A stretch of 64,000 nt of DNA from UBA7672 sp964529555 (GCA_964529555.1 CAZGWV010000001.1:1-64000), one strand, 5' to 3'; positions 52,237-60,952 are shown, counted from the first letter of the stretch. Notes: generated by a model not told the origin, from the letters alone. Numbers and translations are program-made.

Positions 52237-52674
52237 ATGCGTTTCCTGGGAGTTGGTGTCGCTGCCATATTGTTGGTGTCGAGCGCGACTGCTCAAGTAT
52301 CGCAGATATATACGTATGGTGCGCTTGTGCGGCCTACGAAAGTTACGCCAAGTACCGGCACGGCGGCCTGTTACAATCATGATCCCACAGACAATCGAAC
52401 GACTGTGACGGCGTCAGATGGATGTACATTCTCTGGCGGCGGCGGAGGTCAGAATTCTCCCCCGCAGGCAGTGGACGTCTACGTGTTCATTCAAAGTCGG
52501 GAGTCAAGCTGGTCAGGGAGCTTGGGCGTTCTCTTCAATGACATCGACGCCGATCTGCCAAGCGGCACTTTGAGTGTAACCTCGGTCTCGGGGAGCTCTT
52601 ATGCGACCGTCCAGCCTAGCGGCAGCCACGATCTACCTCTACATCGCCTACTGCAATCTGGAGTGCGGGCTTGA
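52237..52674 (+). CDS. RHS-associated YD/Ig-like secreted protein (copy C, frameshifted and shortened)
   Basis: The 145-aa product has a signal peptide (MRFLGVGVAAILLVSSATAQ), a degenerate YD repeat (QIYTYGALVRPTKVTPSTG; NHDPTDNRTTV), a Gly-rich linker and the start of the Ig-like domain (FNDIDADLPSGTLSVTSVSG). After SYATVQPSG the frame ends in HDLPLHRLLQSGVRA. The next frame there reads AATIYLYIAYCNLEC and ends at a TAG (52679-52681), resembling the lost ending ATLTIEFxLC...EC of copies A and B. A deletion plus frameshift has therefore damaged this copy. It may be non-functional. Confidence 0.7.
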   Translation: MRFLGVGVAAILLVSSATAQVSQIYTYGALVRPTKVTPSTGTAACYNHDPTDNRTTVTASDGCTFSGGGGGQNSPPQAVDVYVFIQSRESSWSGSLGVLFNDIDADLPSGTLSVTSVSGSSYATVQPSGSHDLPLHRLLQSGVRA

Positions 52675-53000
52675 GCCATAGCACGAAGCTTGCGGCGGTT
52701 GCTGTCGTGATGATCGCCATGATGGCGGCGTCACTTGCAGAGGCGCGGCAGTCCTCGGCTGCGGCTGGCGGAATTGTCGTGGCAGCTGAAGGCAAGCTCG
52801 TTGCCCCTTGGATCGAGAAGCAGGCCTGCGTCAAAGGCACGGCCACCTGCAAAACCATGATCGTCAACACAGTGACGAATGAGATCGCGCAGATGGGCGA
52901 GCAACTATCCTCCCGGTTTGAAAGAACCGGGAGAGGTGGAGAAGTGCAGCGTGCCGCAAGTGCGATGGACAAAGCATTGGGTCGCGTTCCGGAGCGTTAG
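52671..53000 (+). CDS. Small RHS-associated secreted protein with two conserved cysteines (copy C)
   Basis: This protein (109 aa from TTG 52671; ATG 52710 is another possible start) has a signal peptide ending LAEARQ. The body is GGIVVAAEGKLVAPWIEKQAC, a second Cys seven residues later, MIVNTVTNEIAQMGEQLSS and FERTGRGGEVQRAAS. The C-terminal tail SAMDKALGR is shared with copy D (SSMDKATRL). It overlaps the end of the YD/Ig gene and is followed 126 nt later by RHS C. Confidence 0.74.
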   Translation: MSHSTKLAAVAVVMIAMMAASLAEARQSSAAAGGIVVAAEGKLVAPWIEKQACVKGTATCKTMIVNTVTNEIAQMGEQLSSRFERTGRGGEVQRAASAMDKALGRVPER

Positions 53001-53126
53001 AGCGCGCCGGCAAATCTTGGGGTTGGGCAAAGTTGATTGTTGGTCCGAGGCAGCGACAGAGTTGAGAGCTGCCGACTGGCGGTCAACTTGAGGCTCTGGA
53101 GTACAATTCGAGCTAGGGGGAAGAGC

Positions 53127-56100
53127 TTGATTCCTACACGATTGAATGCGGCCAAATTTTGCACCGCAGAATTGATATCCCGCCGCGGCTTGCAGCGAGT
53201 TTGGGCTGTGATGTCGTGGGCAGGTCGTGTGCTTGCGCTAACTGTGATCGCTATGCTGCTTTTGCCGATCTCCGCGCTTGCGCAGCAGGTTTCCGCTCCT
53301 CCCAACATCCAGCTCTTTGATGAGAACGGTGTGAGCCTGTCGAGCCCGCACATCCGAGTCCCCGAACCGGGGGTTGCTGTCGGCGTGGAAGGAGCCGGCG
53401 GCCTTTCATTTCAGAGAACGCGCCCCCTCAAGCAGGCAGCGTTTCCTGGCGGCATTGCGCCGCCGAGTGTGACGTGGATCACGAGCAACCTAGCTGGGTA
53501 CGTCACGCTTCCAGACCCCACACCTTGGAAGCCTGAGATTGCTGGGATCTCGATCGTGTATGGAGGAGCAAGCGCGTCCTTCGCGCCGTCAGCGGACAAC
53601 ATAACCCCAATCAATCCAGGTCCCGCTCGCGATGGAAGCAAGTTGGAGCTGATATCCGGCAAGTACATCTTCACGGCTGCCGATGGCACGAAGGTAACTT
53701 TTGATACTGCAATCAATTGTCTTACGGGATGGCGTGGAGCTGACTGGACCGATCACATGGCGATGTACGGTCTAAACCCAGCACTTACAAAATTCGGAGC
53801 TTCAATCACAAAAGTCGAGAAGCCCGACGGCGAGGTCATTGAGTGGCACTATGTTGAGGCAGGCCCAGTTGCAAGCGAGGCATGCGGCAAAGGTCAACGG
53901 TTGCAATCTGTGACCAACAATCTGGGGTATCAGATACACTTCAAATACCAGGCTGACTCGATCTCCGACTATAATAATTGGTCTTCAAATTGGGGGAGTA
54001 TTGAGAAGGTTACGGCAATAGACAATTCAGTCTACGCCTGCGCTCCCACTGCGAATTCATGTTCCGACACGGGTGGAGGAAGCGCCTGGCCCACAATCAC
54101 CTACGGCGCAGAGTCCGGCGGGACGACCTATACCATTGTCGATCGGCTGGGAAACGCCACCAGGTATATCTATGCGCGACAGGTCGGAATATACATCGAC
54201 ATGCTCGATCTGGTTGCAGTTCGCAGCCCCGCAAATGGAGCAGTCAACGACATCACGCTATCTCGTACCATCACCGGTTCGGCAGGTTCCGTATCATTTG
54301 CAACGGCGTCGGGTACCTGGAGTTATGGCTATTCCGGGCCTATTCCAACAAGCCCGCCCTTCAGTGTGACGTCTGTTACTGGCCCGAACGGATATACGCG
54401 GCAACTAACCCTTTATCCCACCAGTTTCGGCTCGCTGGTGGGACAGGATCTGGTGAACGGCTACCAGATGGACTACCTGCATGATGGGCAGGGGCGCATG
54501 ACGCGCGCTACCTACCCGGACGGTCGTGTGTCGCACTTCGAGTACGATGTTCGGCGCAACGTTACTCGCGTCCGACATGTCGCCAAGCCGGGATCAGGTC
54601 TTGCTGACATCAATACTTACGCGACCTACCCCGAAAGCGGCAACACGGTCTGCACGAACCCCAAGACGTGCAACAAGCCGCTGACTACCACGGATGCCCG
54701 CGGGTTTGTGACGACCTACACCTATGACTCTGGCCATGGCGGCGTGCTTACAGAAACGAAGCCTGCGCCTGGCTCCGGGCCCTATGCGTCGATCCAGCCG
54801 CAAACGCGCTACACTTACGCTGTGTCGGGCGGGGTCACGCGCGTTGCGACAGTCAAGTCCTGCCGGACGGCTGCGTCTTGCGCGGGAACGGCGGACGAGA
54901 CCGTTGTTGAGACGACCTACAATGCAAAGCGCCTTCCTTCGCTGGTCGTGACCCGTGCGGGCAACAACGCAACGGCTTACACCGCCACCAACTCGCGTGT
55001 GTCCACTACCTACACTCCCCAGGGCGACATAGAGAGCGTGGACGGACCGCTGAATGGAACGGCGGACAAGGTCTGGAACTACTACGACACGGTGCGCCGG
55101 CTCCGCGTGACGGTAGCTCCTGACCCGGATGCTGGCGGGTCACTGCAGTATCGCGCCTCGCGCACGACTTACGATGCCGATGGCAATCCGACCATGGTTG
55201 AACAGGGCAGCGTGTCCGCCCCAGCGAACTGCTCGGCGGCCAACAATTTCTGCGCATCGACGATGACCGTTCTGGCGAGATCGACGGCTGTCTACGACAG
55301 CTTCGGCCGGAAGGTGCGTGGGAATGTCATCAACATCGCAACCGGTCAGCCCGAGGCGGTGACGCAGGTGAGCTATGACGCCGCCGGCCGCGTGGAGTGT
55401 ACCGCCACCCGCATGAACCCTGCGGTCTACGGCTCGCTGCCAGCCGCCTGTACGCAAAGCACCGCAGGTTCCTTCGGAGCGGACCAGATCGTTCGCACGA
55501 CCTATACGGCTAATGGCGATCCCCTGGTGATCCAGTCGGGCTATGGGACGCCTCTGGTGCGCAATGAGCGGACATTCACCTATCTGGCGCCAGGCCAGAC
55601 CGGCACAGTCAAGGACGCGGCCAACAACCTCACCACTTACGAGTTTGATGGGTTCAACCGGGCGAAGAAGGTGCGCTATCCGTCTCTGACGGCAGGGGCG
55701 GGGACAAGCTCCACGACCGACTACGAGGAATACGGCTACGACGCTGCTGGTAACCTGACGTCCGAGCGTCGGCGCGATGGGGCCATGATCTACAATGGCT
55801 ACGACAACCTTAATCGCCTGATCACTAAGGGCGGCTCGACGATCGCGGATGTAACGAATGGCTACGACAATTTCAGCAATCTGATCTCTTCCAGCCACGC
55901 GCTTGCGGCGGTCTCCTGGACCTACGATGCGTTGGGGCGCGTGCTGACCGAGGCCCAGCCCAATGGCACTGTATCCTACGCCTACGACACGGCGGGCCGT
56001 CGCACGCAGCTGACTTATCCCGGTTCGGGGTTCTACACGAACTATCAGTATTTCGACGATGGACGTCTCAAGCTCATCGGGCTCAACGGCGCGACCACCG

Positions 56101-57593
56101 GCTCGGATGTGCTGGCGACGTATTACGACGATCAACTGGGACGGCGCGCCTCGATGTGCCGGGGAACGGGAACGAGTTCGTCCTGCTCCAGCGTGGCGCG
56201 GACGGCGTGGAGCTATGACGCCGTTTCCCGGCTGTCGGGCCTGAGCCATGATCTTGTGACCGGCGGCGCCACATACGATCTGTCGCGAACGTTCAGCTAT
56301 AGCCCAGCCAGCCAGCTCGTCACGCGCACGGCGGCGACGGCGCTTTATGAGTGGGCTTACGGAGCGACGTTCTCCGATGCCTATGTCGCCAACGGCCTCA
56401 ACCAGTATACCTCGGTGGCGGGTGTGGGGCTCACCTATGACGGCCGCGGCAACACCACCAACGACGCGACCAAGGGCTATTCCTACGATGGCCTCAACCG
56501 CCTGACGTCAGCCACGAATGGGGCCAGCCTCGCTTACGATCCCACCGGCCGCCTTATGTCGGTCACCCTTGGCGGGACGACGACAAAGTTCCTCTATGAC
56601 GGAACGCGGATGATCGCGGAGTACAACGGGTCCAACAGTCTGCTGCGCCGCTATGTGCATGGCGATGGCGTGGATGATCCGATCGTGTGGTACGACAGCT
56701 CCGGCACGACCAACAAGCGCAACCTGTTCAAGGACGAACGCGGCTCGGTCGTCGCCGCCGACACGGGCTCATCCGTGACCACCATCAAGTACGACGAATA
56801 CGGCAACCCCAGTGTCACCGGCTCAACCGTTCCGCGGTTCCAGTACACCGGCCAAGCCTGGCTCTCGGAGATCGGGCTCTACTACTACAAGGCCCGCATC
56901 TACAATCCCGACCTCGGACGGTTCATGCAGATCGATCCTATCGGCTACAAGGACCAGATGAACCTCTATGCCTACGTCGGGAATGATCCGATGGGGCGCA
57001 GCGATCCCACCGGTCTGTACGGCAGCGGCTGCGAGGGCTTCATGCAGCGCGGTGGAAGTGCGTGCTATGACTACAGTGGCGGGTGGGATGGCAGAGCCGA
57101 ACGAAGCACTTCGGTGACCCCCGCGCCGCCAGGCTCCCCAATCCATGAGCCGGGGTATCCTAGCAACGGAGGTCCACCGATCGAGGACCCTCCTTTTGGC
57201 GAGCCAGCAATCGATGTTCCGTGGCTCAAGTTGATTGCGAGGGGAACAGCCCTGGCGATCATTTGGGAAATAATTGATCGGCCCGGGGGAAGGGACACCG
57301 TACCAAAGGATACGGTAGTCATTGGCAGGGGCCAAGACGTGCTGAATTTCCGATTGAGTGAAAACGAATTCAGTTTGATGAACAAGATGGGAGATTATGG
57401 TGCCGCTGCGAATATGGAGGTCAATCGGACGGTCTTTAGTGCGCTTTTACAAAGAGGAGTTAGTGTCAGAGATATCTCGCCTGGAACAGCTCCGGCAGGC
57501 TCGTTTCTAGCCATGGAACGAGAGCTCTTGCAGCAGTTTGGATACGTTCGAGAGGCGCCCGGCAAGCCGTTTTGGCGCCCCTCCTACCGGTAA
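53127..57593 (+). CDS. RHS-repeat protein C, Sec-exported, with unknown tip
   Basis: This protein has 1488 aa from TTG 53127, chosen because AGGGGGAAG lies just upstream as in RHS A and the N-region is long as in the other RHS proteins; ATG 53211 is the alternative. The signal peptide ends ALAQQ. The N-terminal domain (IQLFDENGVSLSSPHIRVPEPG) is B-like. YD repeats follow, with a core RFMQIDPIGYKDQMNLYAYVGNDP ending RSDPTGL at about 1297. The 191-residue tip has a Pro-rich linker, a hydrophobic helix (WLKLIARGTALAIIWEII) and NRTVFSALLQRGVSVRDISPGTAPAG. I do not recognise the tip fold. A candidate immunity gene starts 5 nt after the stop. Confidence 0.93.
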   Translation: MIPTRLNAAKFCTAELISRRGLQRVWAVMSWAGRVLALTVIAMLLLPISALAQQVSAPPNIQLFDENGVSLSSPHIRVPEPGVAVGVEGAGGLSFQRTRPLKQAAFPGGIAPPSVTWITSNLAGYVTLPDPTPWKPEIAGISIVYGGASASFAPSADNITPINPGPARDGSKLELISGKYIFTAADGTKVTFDTAINCLTGWRGADWTDHMAMYGLNPALTKFGASITKVEKPDGEVIEWHYVEAGPVASEACGKGQRLQSVTNNLGYQIHFKYQADSISDYNNWSSNWGSIEKVTAIDNSVYACAPTANSCSDTGGGSAWPTITYGAESGGTTYTIVDRLGNATRYIYARQVGIYIDMLDLVAVRSPANGAVNDITLSRTITGSAGSVSFATASGTWSYGYSGPIPTSPPFSVTSVTGPNGYTRQLTLYPTSFGSLVGQDLVNGYQMDYLHDGQGRMTRATYPDGRVSHFEYDVRRNVTRVRHVAKPGSGLADINTYATYPESGNTVCTNPKTCNKPLTTTDARGFVTTYTYDSGHGGVLTETKPAPGSGPYASIQPQTRYTYAVSGGVTRVATVKSCRTAASCAGTADETVVETTYNAKRLPSLVVTRAGNNATAYTATNSRVSTTYTPQGDIESVDGPLNGTADKVWNYYDTVRRLRVTVAPDPDAGGSLQYRASRTTYDADGNPTMVEQGSVSAPANCSAANNFCASTMTVLARSTAVYDSFGRKVRGNVINIATGQPEAVTQVSYDAAGRVECTATRMNPAVYGSLPAACTQSTAGSFGADQIVRTTYTANGDPLVIQSGYGTPLVRNERTFTYLAPGQTGTVKDAANNLTTYEFDGFNRAKKVRYPSLTAGAGTSSTTDYEEYGYDAAGNLTSERRRDGAMIYNGYDNLNRLITKGGSTIADVTNGYDNFSNLISSSHALAAVSWTYDALGRVLTEAQPNGTVSYAYDTAGRRTQLTYPGSGFYTNYQYFDDGRLKLIGLNGATTGSDVLATYYDDQLGRRASMCRGTGTSSSCSSVARTAWSYDAVSRLSGLSHDLVTGGATYDLSRTFSYSPASQLVTRTAATALYEWAYGATFSDAYVANGLNQYTSVAGVGLTYDGRGNTTNDATKGYSYDGLNRLTSATNGASLAYDPTGRLMSVTLGGTTTKFLYDGTRMIAEYNGSNSLLRRYVHGDGVDDPIVWYDSSGTTNKRNLFKDERGSVVAADTGSSVTTIKYDEYGNPSVTGSTVPRFQYTGQAWLSEIGLYYYKARIYNPDLGRFMQIDPIGYKDQMNLYAYVGNDPMGRSDPTGLYGSGCEGFMQRGGSACYDYSGGWDGRAERSTSVTPAPPGSPIHEPGYPSNGGPPIEDPPFGEPAIDVPWLKLIARGTALAIIWEIIDRPGGRDTVPKDTVVIGRGQDVLNFRLSENEFSLMNKMGDYGAAANMEVNRTVFSALLQRGVSVRDISPGTAPAGSFLAMERELLQQFGYVREAPGKPFWRPSYR
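56184..57017 (+). repeat. RHS C core, main-gene copy of an 834-bp imperfect direct repeat
   Basis: Matches 58156-58989 (offset 1972) with scattered differences, for example around 56353-56385. The A and B repeats show no such differences, so this duplication is older or less often converted. Confidence 0.85.
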
Positions 57594-57598
57594 GCGAC

Positions 57599-57991
57599 AT
57601 GATGCAATACCCTTTTTTCACAAATTTTGCGGACACCGTCCGAGGTGTATTTTCATATTTGAAAGATTATAATTTTGTAGAAACCGCCGCGGATGAACGC
57701 AGAATAATTTATTCGAAGGCCAATTGGGTTATTTCTGTTTATTTTGTGCCGTTTGAGTACGAAATAAGCTTGTGCATTGCTTATTCCGAGGCGTGCTTTG
57801 AGATCTATTCTTTTATTGAGGCGCTTGACCCGGAAGAATTTGCAAAAACCTATGTCCTAACTGCACAGAATGACGACGAGCTACAAAGTTCGCTGGAGTC
57901 CTTGTCAAGCAGATTGCTAAAATTTGGGGCGAGAGCGCTCGACGGAGATCCAACAATTATGGAGTTTGTAGCTAAGGAGCTGTCAGGCTAA
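57599..57991 (+). CDS. Candidate immunity protein for RHS C tip
   Basis: The 130-aa protein has no signal peptide and should be cytoplasmic. It starts MMQYPFFTNFADTVRGVFSYLKDYNF and is acidic, with FVPFEYEISLCIAYSEACFEIYSFIEALDPEEF. The gene is strikingly AT-rich against the RHS core. The start lies 5 nt past the RHS stop; a TTG at 57572 inside the RHS gene would also be in frame. Position and composition indicate an immunity gene. No family is recognised. Confidence 0.68.
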   Translation: MMQYPFFTNFADTVRGVFSYLKDYNFVETAADERRIIYSKANWVISVYFVPFEYEISLCIAYSEACFEIYSFIEALDPEEFAKTYVLTAQNDDELQSSLESLSSRLLKFGARALDGDPTIMEFVAKELSG

Positions 57992-58044
57992 CGCGGTATA
58001 CGAATTGGAGGGACTGTTATTTATGCACGGCCTGGAGAGGGTGA

Positions 58045-58154
58045 TGGCCGGCCCCCATCGGCGCGTCCGGTGTCAATGTTAGTGCATTGAGGCCTCCCAT
58101 TTCTGCAGACACGATGCGGCGAGCTGGCCAGGCGGGGATGACGATGGCCTCCGG
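58045..58154 (-). mobile_element. IS3-family terminal relic (left flank of cassette C2)
   Basis: About 110 bp (GGCCGGCCCCCATCGGCGCG onward, through TGCATTGAGGCCTCC and GGGATGACGATGGCCTCCGG) match the 3' end of the IS3-type relic at 60241-60354 in the same orientation. It joins RHS core sequence directly at 58155, so it marks a recombination or IS-mediated deletion junction. Confidence 0.7.
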
Positions 58155-59601
58155 CTGCTCCAGCGTGGCGCGGACGGCGTGGAGCTATGACGCCGTTTCC
58201 CGGCTGTCGGGCCTGAGCCATGATCTTGTGACCGGCGGCGCCACATACGATCTGTCGCGAACGTTCAGCTATAGCCCGGCCAGCCAGCTCGTCACGCGCA
58301 CGGCGGCGACGGCGCTTTATGAGTGGCCCTATACCGCGACGTTCACCGACGCCTATGTCGCCAACGGTCTCAACCAGTATACCTCGGTGGCGGGTGTGGG
58401 GCTGACCTATGACGGTCGCGGCAACACCACCAACGACACGACCAAGGGCTACTCCTACGACGGTCTCAACCGCCTGACGTCGGCAACAAACGGGGCCAGC
58501 CTCGCTTACGATCCCACCGGCCGCCTGATGTCGGTCACTTTGAGCGGGACGACGACCAAGTTCCTCTATGACGGAACGCGGTTGATCGCGGAGTACAATG
58601 GGTCCAACAGTCTGCTGCGCCGCTATGTGCATGGCGATGGCGTCGATGATCCCATCGTGTGGTATGGAAGCGCTGGAACGACCAACAAGCGCAACCTGTT
58701 CAAGGATGAGCGCGGCTCGGTCATCGCCGCCGACACGGGCTCATCCGTGACCACCCTCAAATACGATGAGTATGGCAACCCCAGTGTCACCGGCTCCACC
58801 GTTCCGCGGTTCCAGTACACCGGCCAAGCGTGGCTCTCGGAGATCGGGCTCTACCATTACAAAGCCCGCATCTACAATCCGGACCTTGGACGGTTCATGC
58901 AGACAGACCCTATTGGCACAAACGACCAAATGAATATCTACGCCTACGTGGGGAATGATCCGATGGGGCTAGTTGACCCAACGGGACTTCACAAAATATG
59001 TGGGGAAATGACGAGCGAAGGGATTCTCCCTTGCGTGTTTGTGGATGCCGACGGCGATGGCAGTGTCACGGACGATGATCTGACCAGTGATCAAGCAAGT
59101 GCATTTGCTAAGAGTTTTGCGAATTTTATTCGCGACAATGCTGGGGCAAATCTGCGCAGATCGGGGTTGCAAGTTGTAGATCGGACCCAGAGCAACGGCG
59201 ACTTGGCGAAAATGTTGCGAGTAAGCAGCCAGTTCGTCGGAGCTGCAAGAGATGGCGGTTGGGGGAGCCGAAGAACGAACGCCATCATAACTATCGAATC
59301 AAAGGCAGCCTTTGAGGAGGTGGGCATGGGGGGCGCGCCAGAACATGTCTTGCTCCATTGGAATGACTACGACAAGTACGTGGACGAGTATCGGTTTAGT
59401 GTCGGCTTTAGGGACCACTTGCTTATGCCTGGCAATGCAGCGCGCGCGATCATACACGCAGACCTGCATAACGAATGGGGAAAAGGTAGTGATGAAAAAT
59501 GGCGTCATTTCCGACTCGATCATGAAGCAAAATTACGTTTGAGAGACTACGGCCTCGCGAACGGCGGCTGCACTGGAGCGGGCGGATTCACGGGATGCTG
59601 A
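58087..59601 (+). CDS. Orphan RHS tip C2 with EF-hand-like loop
   Basis: This 504-codon frame has about 20 N-terminal codons from an IS3 end; RHS sequence starts at CSSVARTAWSYDAVSRL. The core matches RHS C to VDPTGL. The 203-residue tip begins KICGEM and contains DADGDGSVTDDD, a good EF-hand calcium loop with acidic residues at positions 1, 3, 5 and 12. Then come FIRDNAGANLRRSGLQVVDRTQ and a His-rich end, IIHADLHNEWGKGSDEKWRHFRLDHE, that may bind metal. Enzyme class is unknown. No signal peptide is present, so it is probably silent unless recombined. Its stop overlaps the next gene. Confidence 0.8.
   Translation: MRPPISADTMRRAGQAGMTMASGCSSVARTAWSYDAVSRLSGLSHDLVTGGATYDLSRTFSYSPASQLVTRTAATALYEWPYTATFTDAYVANGLNQYTSVAGVGLTYDGRGNTTNDTTKGYSYDGLNRLTSATNGASLAYDPTGRLMSVTLSGTTTKFLYDGTRLIAEYNGSNSLLRRYVHGDGVDDPIVWYGSAGTTNKRNLFKDERGSVIAADTGSSVTTLKYDEYGNPSVTGSTVPRFQYTGQAWLSEIGLYHYKARIYNPDLGRFMQTDPIGTNDQMNIYAYVGNDPMGLVDPTGLHKICGEMTSEGILPCVFVDADGDGSVTDDDLTSDQASAFAKSFANFIRDNAGANLRRSGLQVVDRTQSNGDLAKMLRVSSQFVGAARDGGWGSRRTNAIITIESKAAFEEVGMGGAPEHVLLHWNDYDKYVDEYRFSVGFRDHLLMPGNAARAIIHADLHNEWGKGSDEKWRHFRLDHEAKLRLRDYGLANGGCTGAGGFTGC
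58156..58989 (+). repeat. RHS C core, displaced copy of an 834-bp imperfect direct repeat
   Basis: Partner of 56184-57017. The left end coincides with the IS3 relic junction; the right end is the DPTGL boundary where the tips diverge. Confidence 0.85.
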
Positions 59602-60125
59602 AATCTTTCCTGCATTACATTTTCGCTTCTTCCATCGCGTGGCTTTCGGCTTGCGAAACTCCTGACGTGCAAAAAGTGGAATATTGCCAATCGGATAATT
59701 CGCCGAGCGATGTGGGTCGAACGTACAAGCGAATTTTTTTTCTCGATTTGGACTCAGTAGGTGGCAGCGACCTACTAATGCCATATGTTCCGATTGAACT
59801 GACGGATGGGCAAGCGATCACTTCCCCATATCCAATTTATCTTCCCCGGGCTGGAGCCTCTCTGACGGCGGGAATTAAGAGTGTTGAAGAGGTAGATTTT
59901 TCTTTCGAACAGATCTCCGCCAAAGACAATCTTTGGTATGTTGAAGCAAAATTTCGCGATTTGGACTCGTCGGTTTTCCATCGGGAAAGCGTTGTCTACA
60001 TTTATTCAACTACTGAAGGAATACTATTTTTCAAAGCGGTCACTACATTTCTTCCCGACGGCCAATTGATAAGCCATAGCTTTCGTCGTTGCGACGAGCG
60101 GGTTCCTGGGCTTCGATCTTTCTGA
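59595..60125 (+). CDS. Candidate immunity lipoprotein for orphan tip C2
   Basis: The 176-aa protein starts MLKSFLHYIFASSIAWLSAC, a lipoprotein signal with lipobox LSAC. It is therefore expected on the periplasmic side of a membrane. Its ATG overlaps the tip C2 stop (ATGCTGA), so translation is coupled. The soluble part includes RIFFLDLDSVGGSDLLMPYVPIEL and VEEVDFSFEQISAKDNLWYVEAKF, beta-rich. The DNA is AT-rich. No family is recognised. Confidence 0.7.
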   Translation: MLKSFLHYIFASSIAWLSACETPDVQKVEYCQSDNSPSDVGRTYKRIFFLDLDSVGGSDLLMPYVPIELTDGQAITSPYPIYLPRAGASLTAGIKSVEEVDFSFEQISAKDNLWYVEAKFRDLDSSVFHRESVVYIYSTTEGILFFKAVTTFLPDGQLISHSFRRCDERVPGLRSF

Positions 60126-60240
60126 ACGGGGCAGTGGGGCTGACGACGAGATTGCCAGGTTAACCGGAACTTTTGATCCGCCGCCTTCAAATGCGTCCAG
60201 CTGTGAAGTTATGTTGGACTGGATTTTGGAGGATTGACAT

Positions 60241-60531
60241 TGACCGGCCCCCATCAGCGCGCCCGGTGTCAACGTTAGTGCATTGAGGCCTCCATTTCTT
60301 CTGCAGGCGCGCGCCTGCGAGGCGGCCAAGCGGGATGACGATGGTCTCCGGCGCAGGCGGTTGCCATCTCAGCGAGCTATGTGGACGCACCGCATTGTAG
60401 TGGCGTCGCCAGGAGCCGATCAGCACCTGCGCCTCCTTCAGGCTGTAAAAGATCTCGATGTTCAGCAACTCGTCGCGCAACTTGCCGTTGAAGCTTTCGA
60501 CGTAGCCATTCTCCCATGGTAACCGTCCGGT
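60241..60531 (-). mobile_element. IS3-family transposase C-terminal relic (right flank of cassette C2)
   Basis: The minus strand reads PWENGYVESFNGKLRDELLNIEIFYSLKEAQVLI and then RRHYNAVRPHSSL, the C-terminal integrase block with the last DDE glutamate of IS3/IS407-type OrfB. PPAPETIVIPLGRLA follows, and the element ends near TGACCGGCCCCCATC (60241), a likely terminal inverted repeat. The upstream two-thirds of the transposase is missing. A related end lies at 58045-58154 in the same orientation. Confidence 0.8.
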
Positions 60532-60622
60532 CTGAGCGACCTTACGGTGGCGGGGATAAGGGTCATTCTGGATGGATCGGGGCGGATCGTGTCCGCTTGT
60601 CTATCGTGGACGCGATCCCACC

Positions 60623-60946
60623 ATGTCCGACCATAAGCCCGTCAGGGTGCGCCGCAGCTACTCCTGTGCGTTCAAGCGTCAGCTGGTCGCCGAGACCCGT
60701 GAGCCAGGCATCTCGATTGCGGCTGTTGCGAGACGGCATGGGATCAACGCCAACGTGGTGTTCGGTTGGCTTCGCGATCCACGTCTTGGCGGCAACGTTG
60801 CGCCCGTGGAGTTCTTGCCGGTCGCCACAAGCCCCCCCCCCCCCATGATGGCGCCCAGCCCGGAGAAGTGGCCGGCCCCGCTGGGCCTGACCGTCGAGTT
60901 TCCCGGAGGCGTGCGCGTCCATTGCATCCGGCGAAGGCGACCTTGA
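60623..60946 (+). pseudogene. IS66-family TnpA-like relic
   Basis: The 107-codon frame (MSDHKPVRVRRSYSCAFKRQLVAETREPGISIAAVARRHGINANVVFGWLRD) is the helix-turn-helix protein encoded by IS66 elements. The normal ending LPGGVRIR... is replaced by VEFPGGVRVHCIRRRRP. A run of 13 cytosines at 60832-60844 lies in the middle and could hide a frameshift. No TnpB follows. Confidence 0.75.
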
Positions 60947-60952
60947 CGGTTC

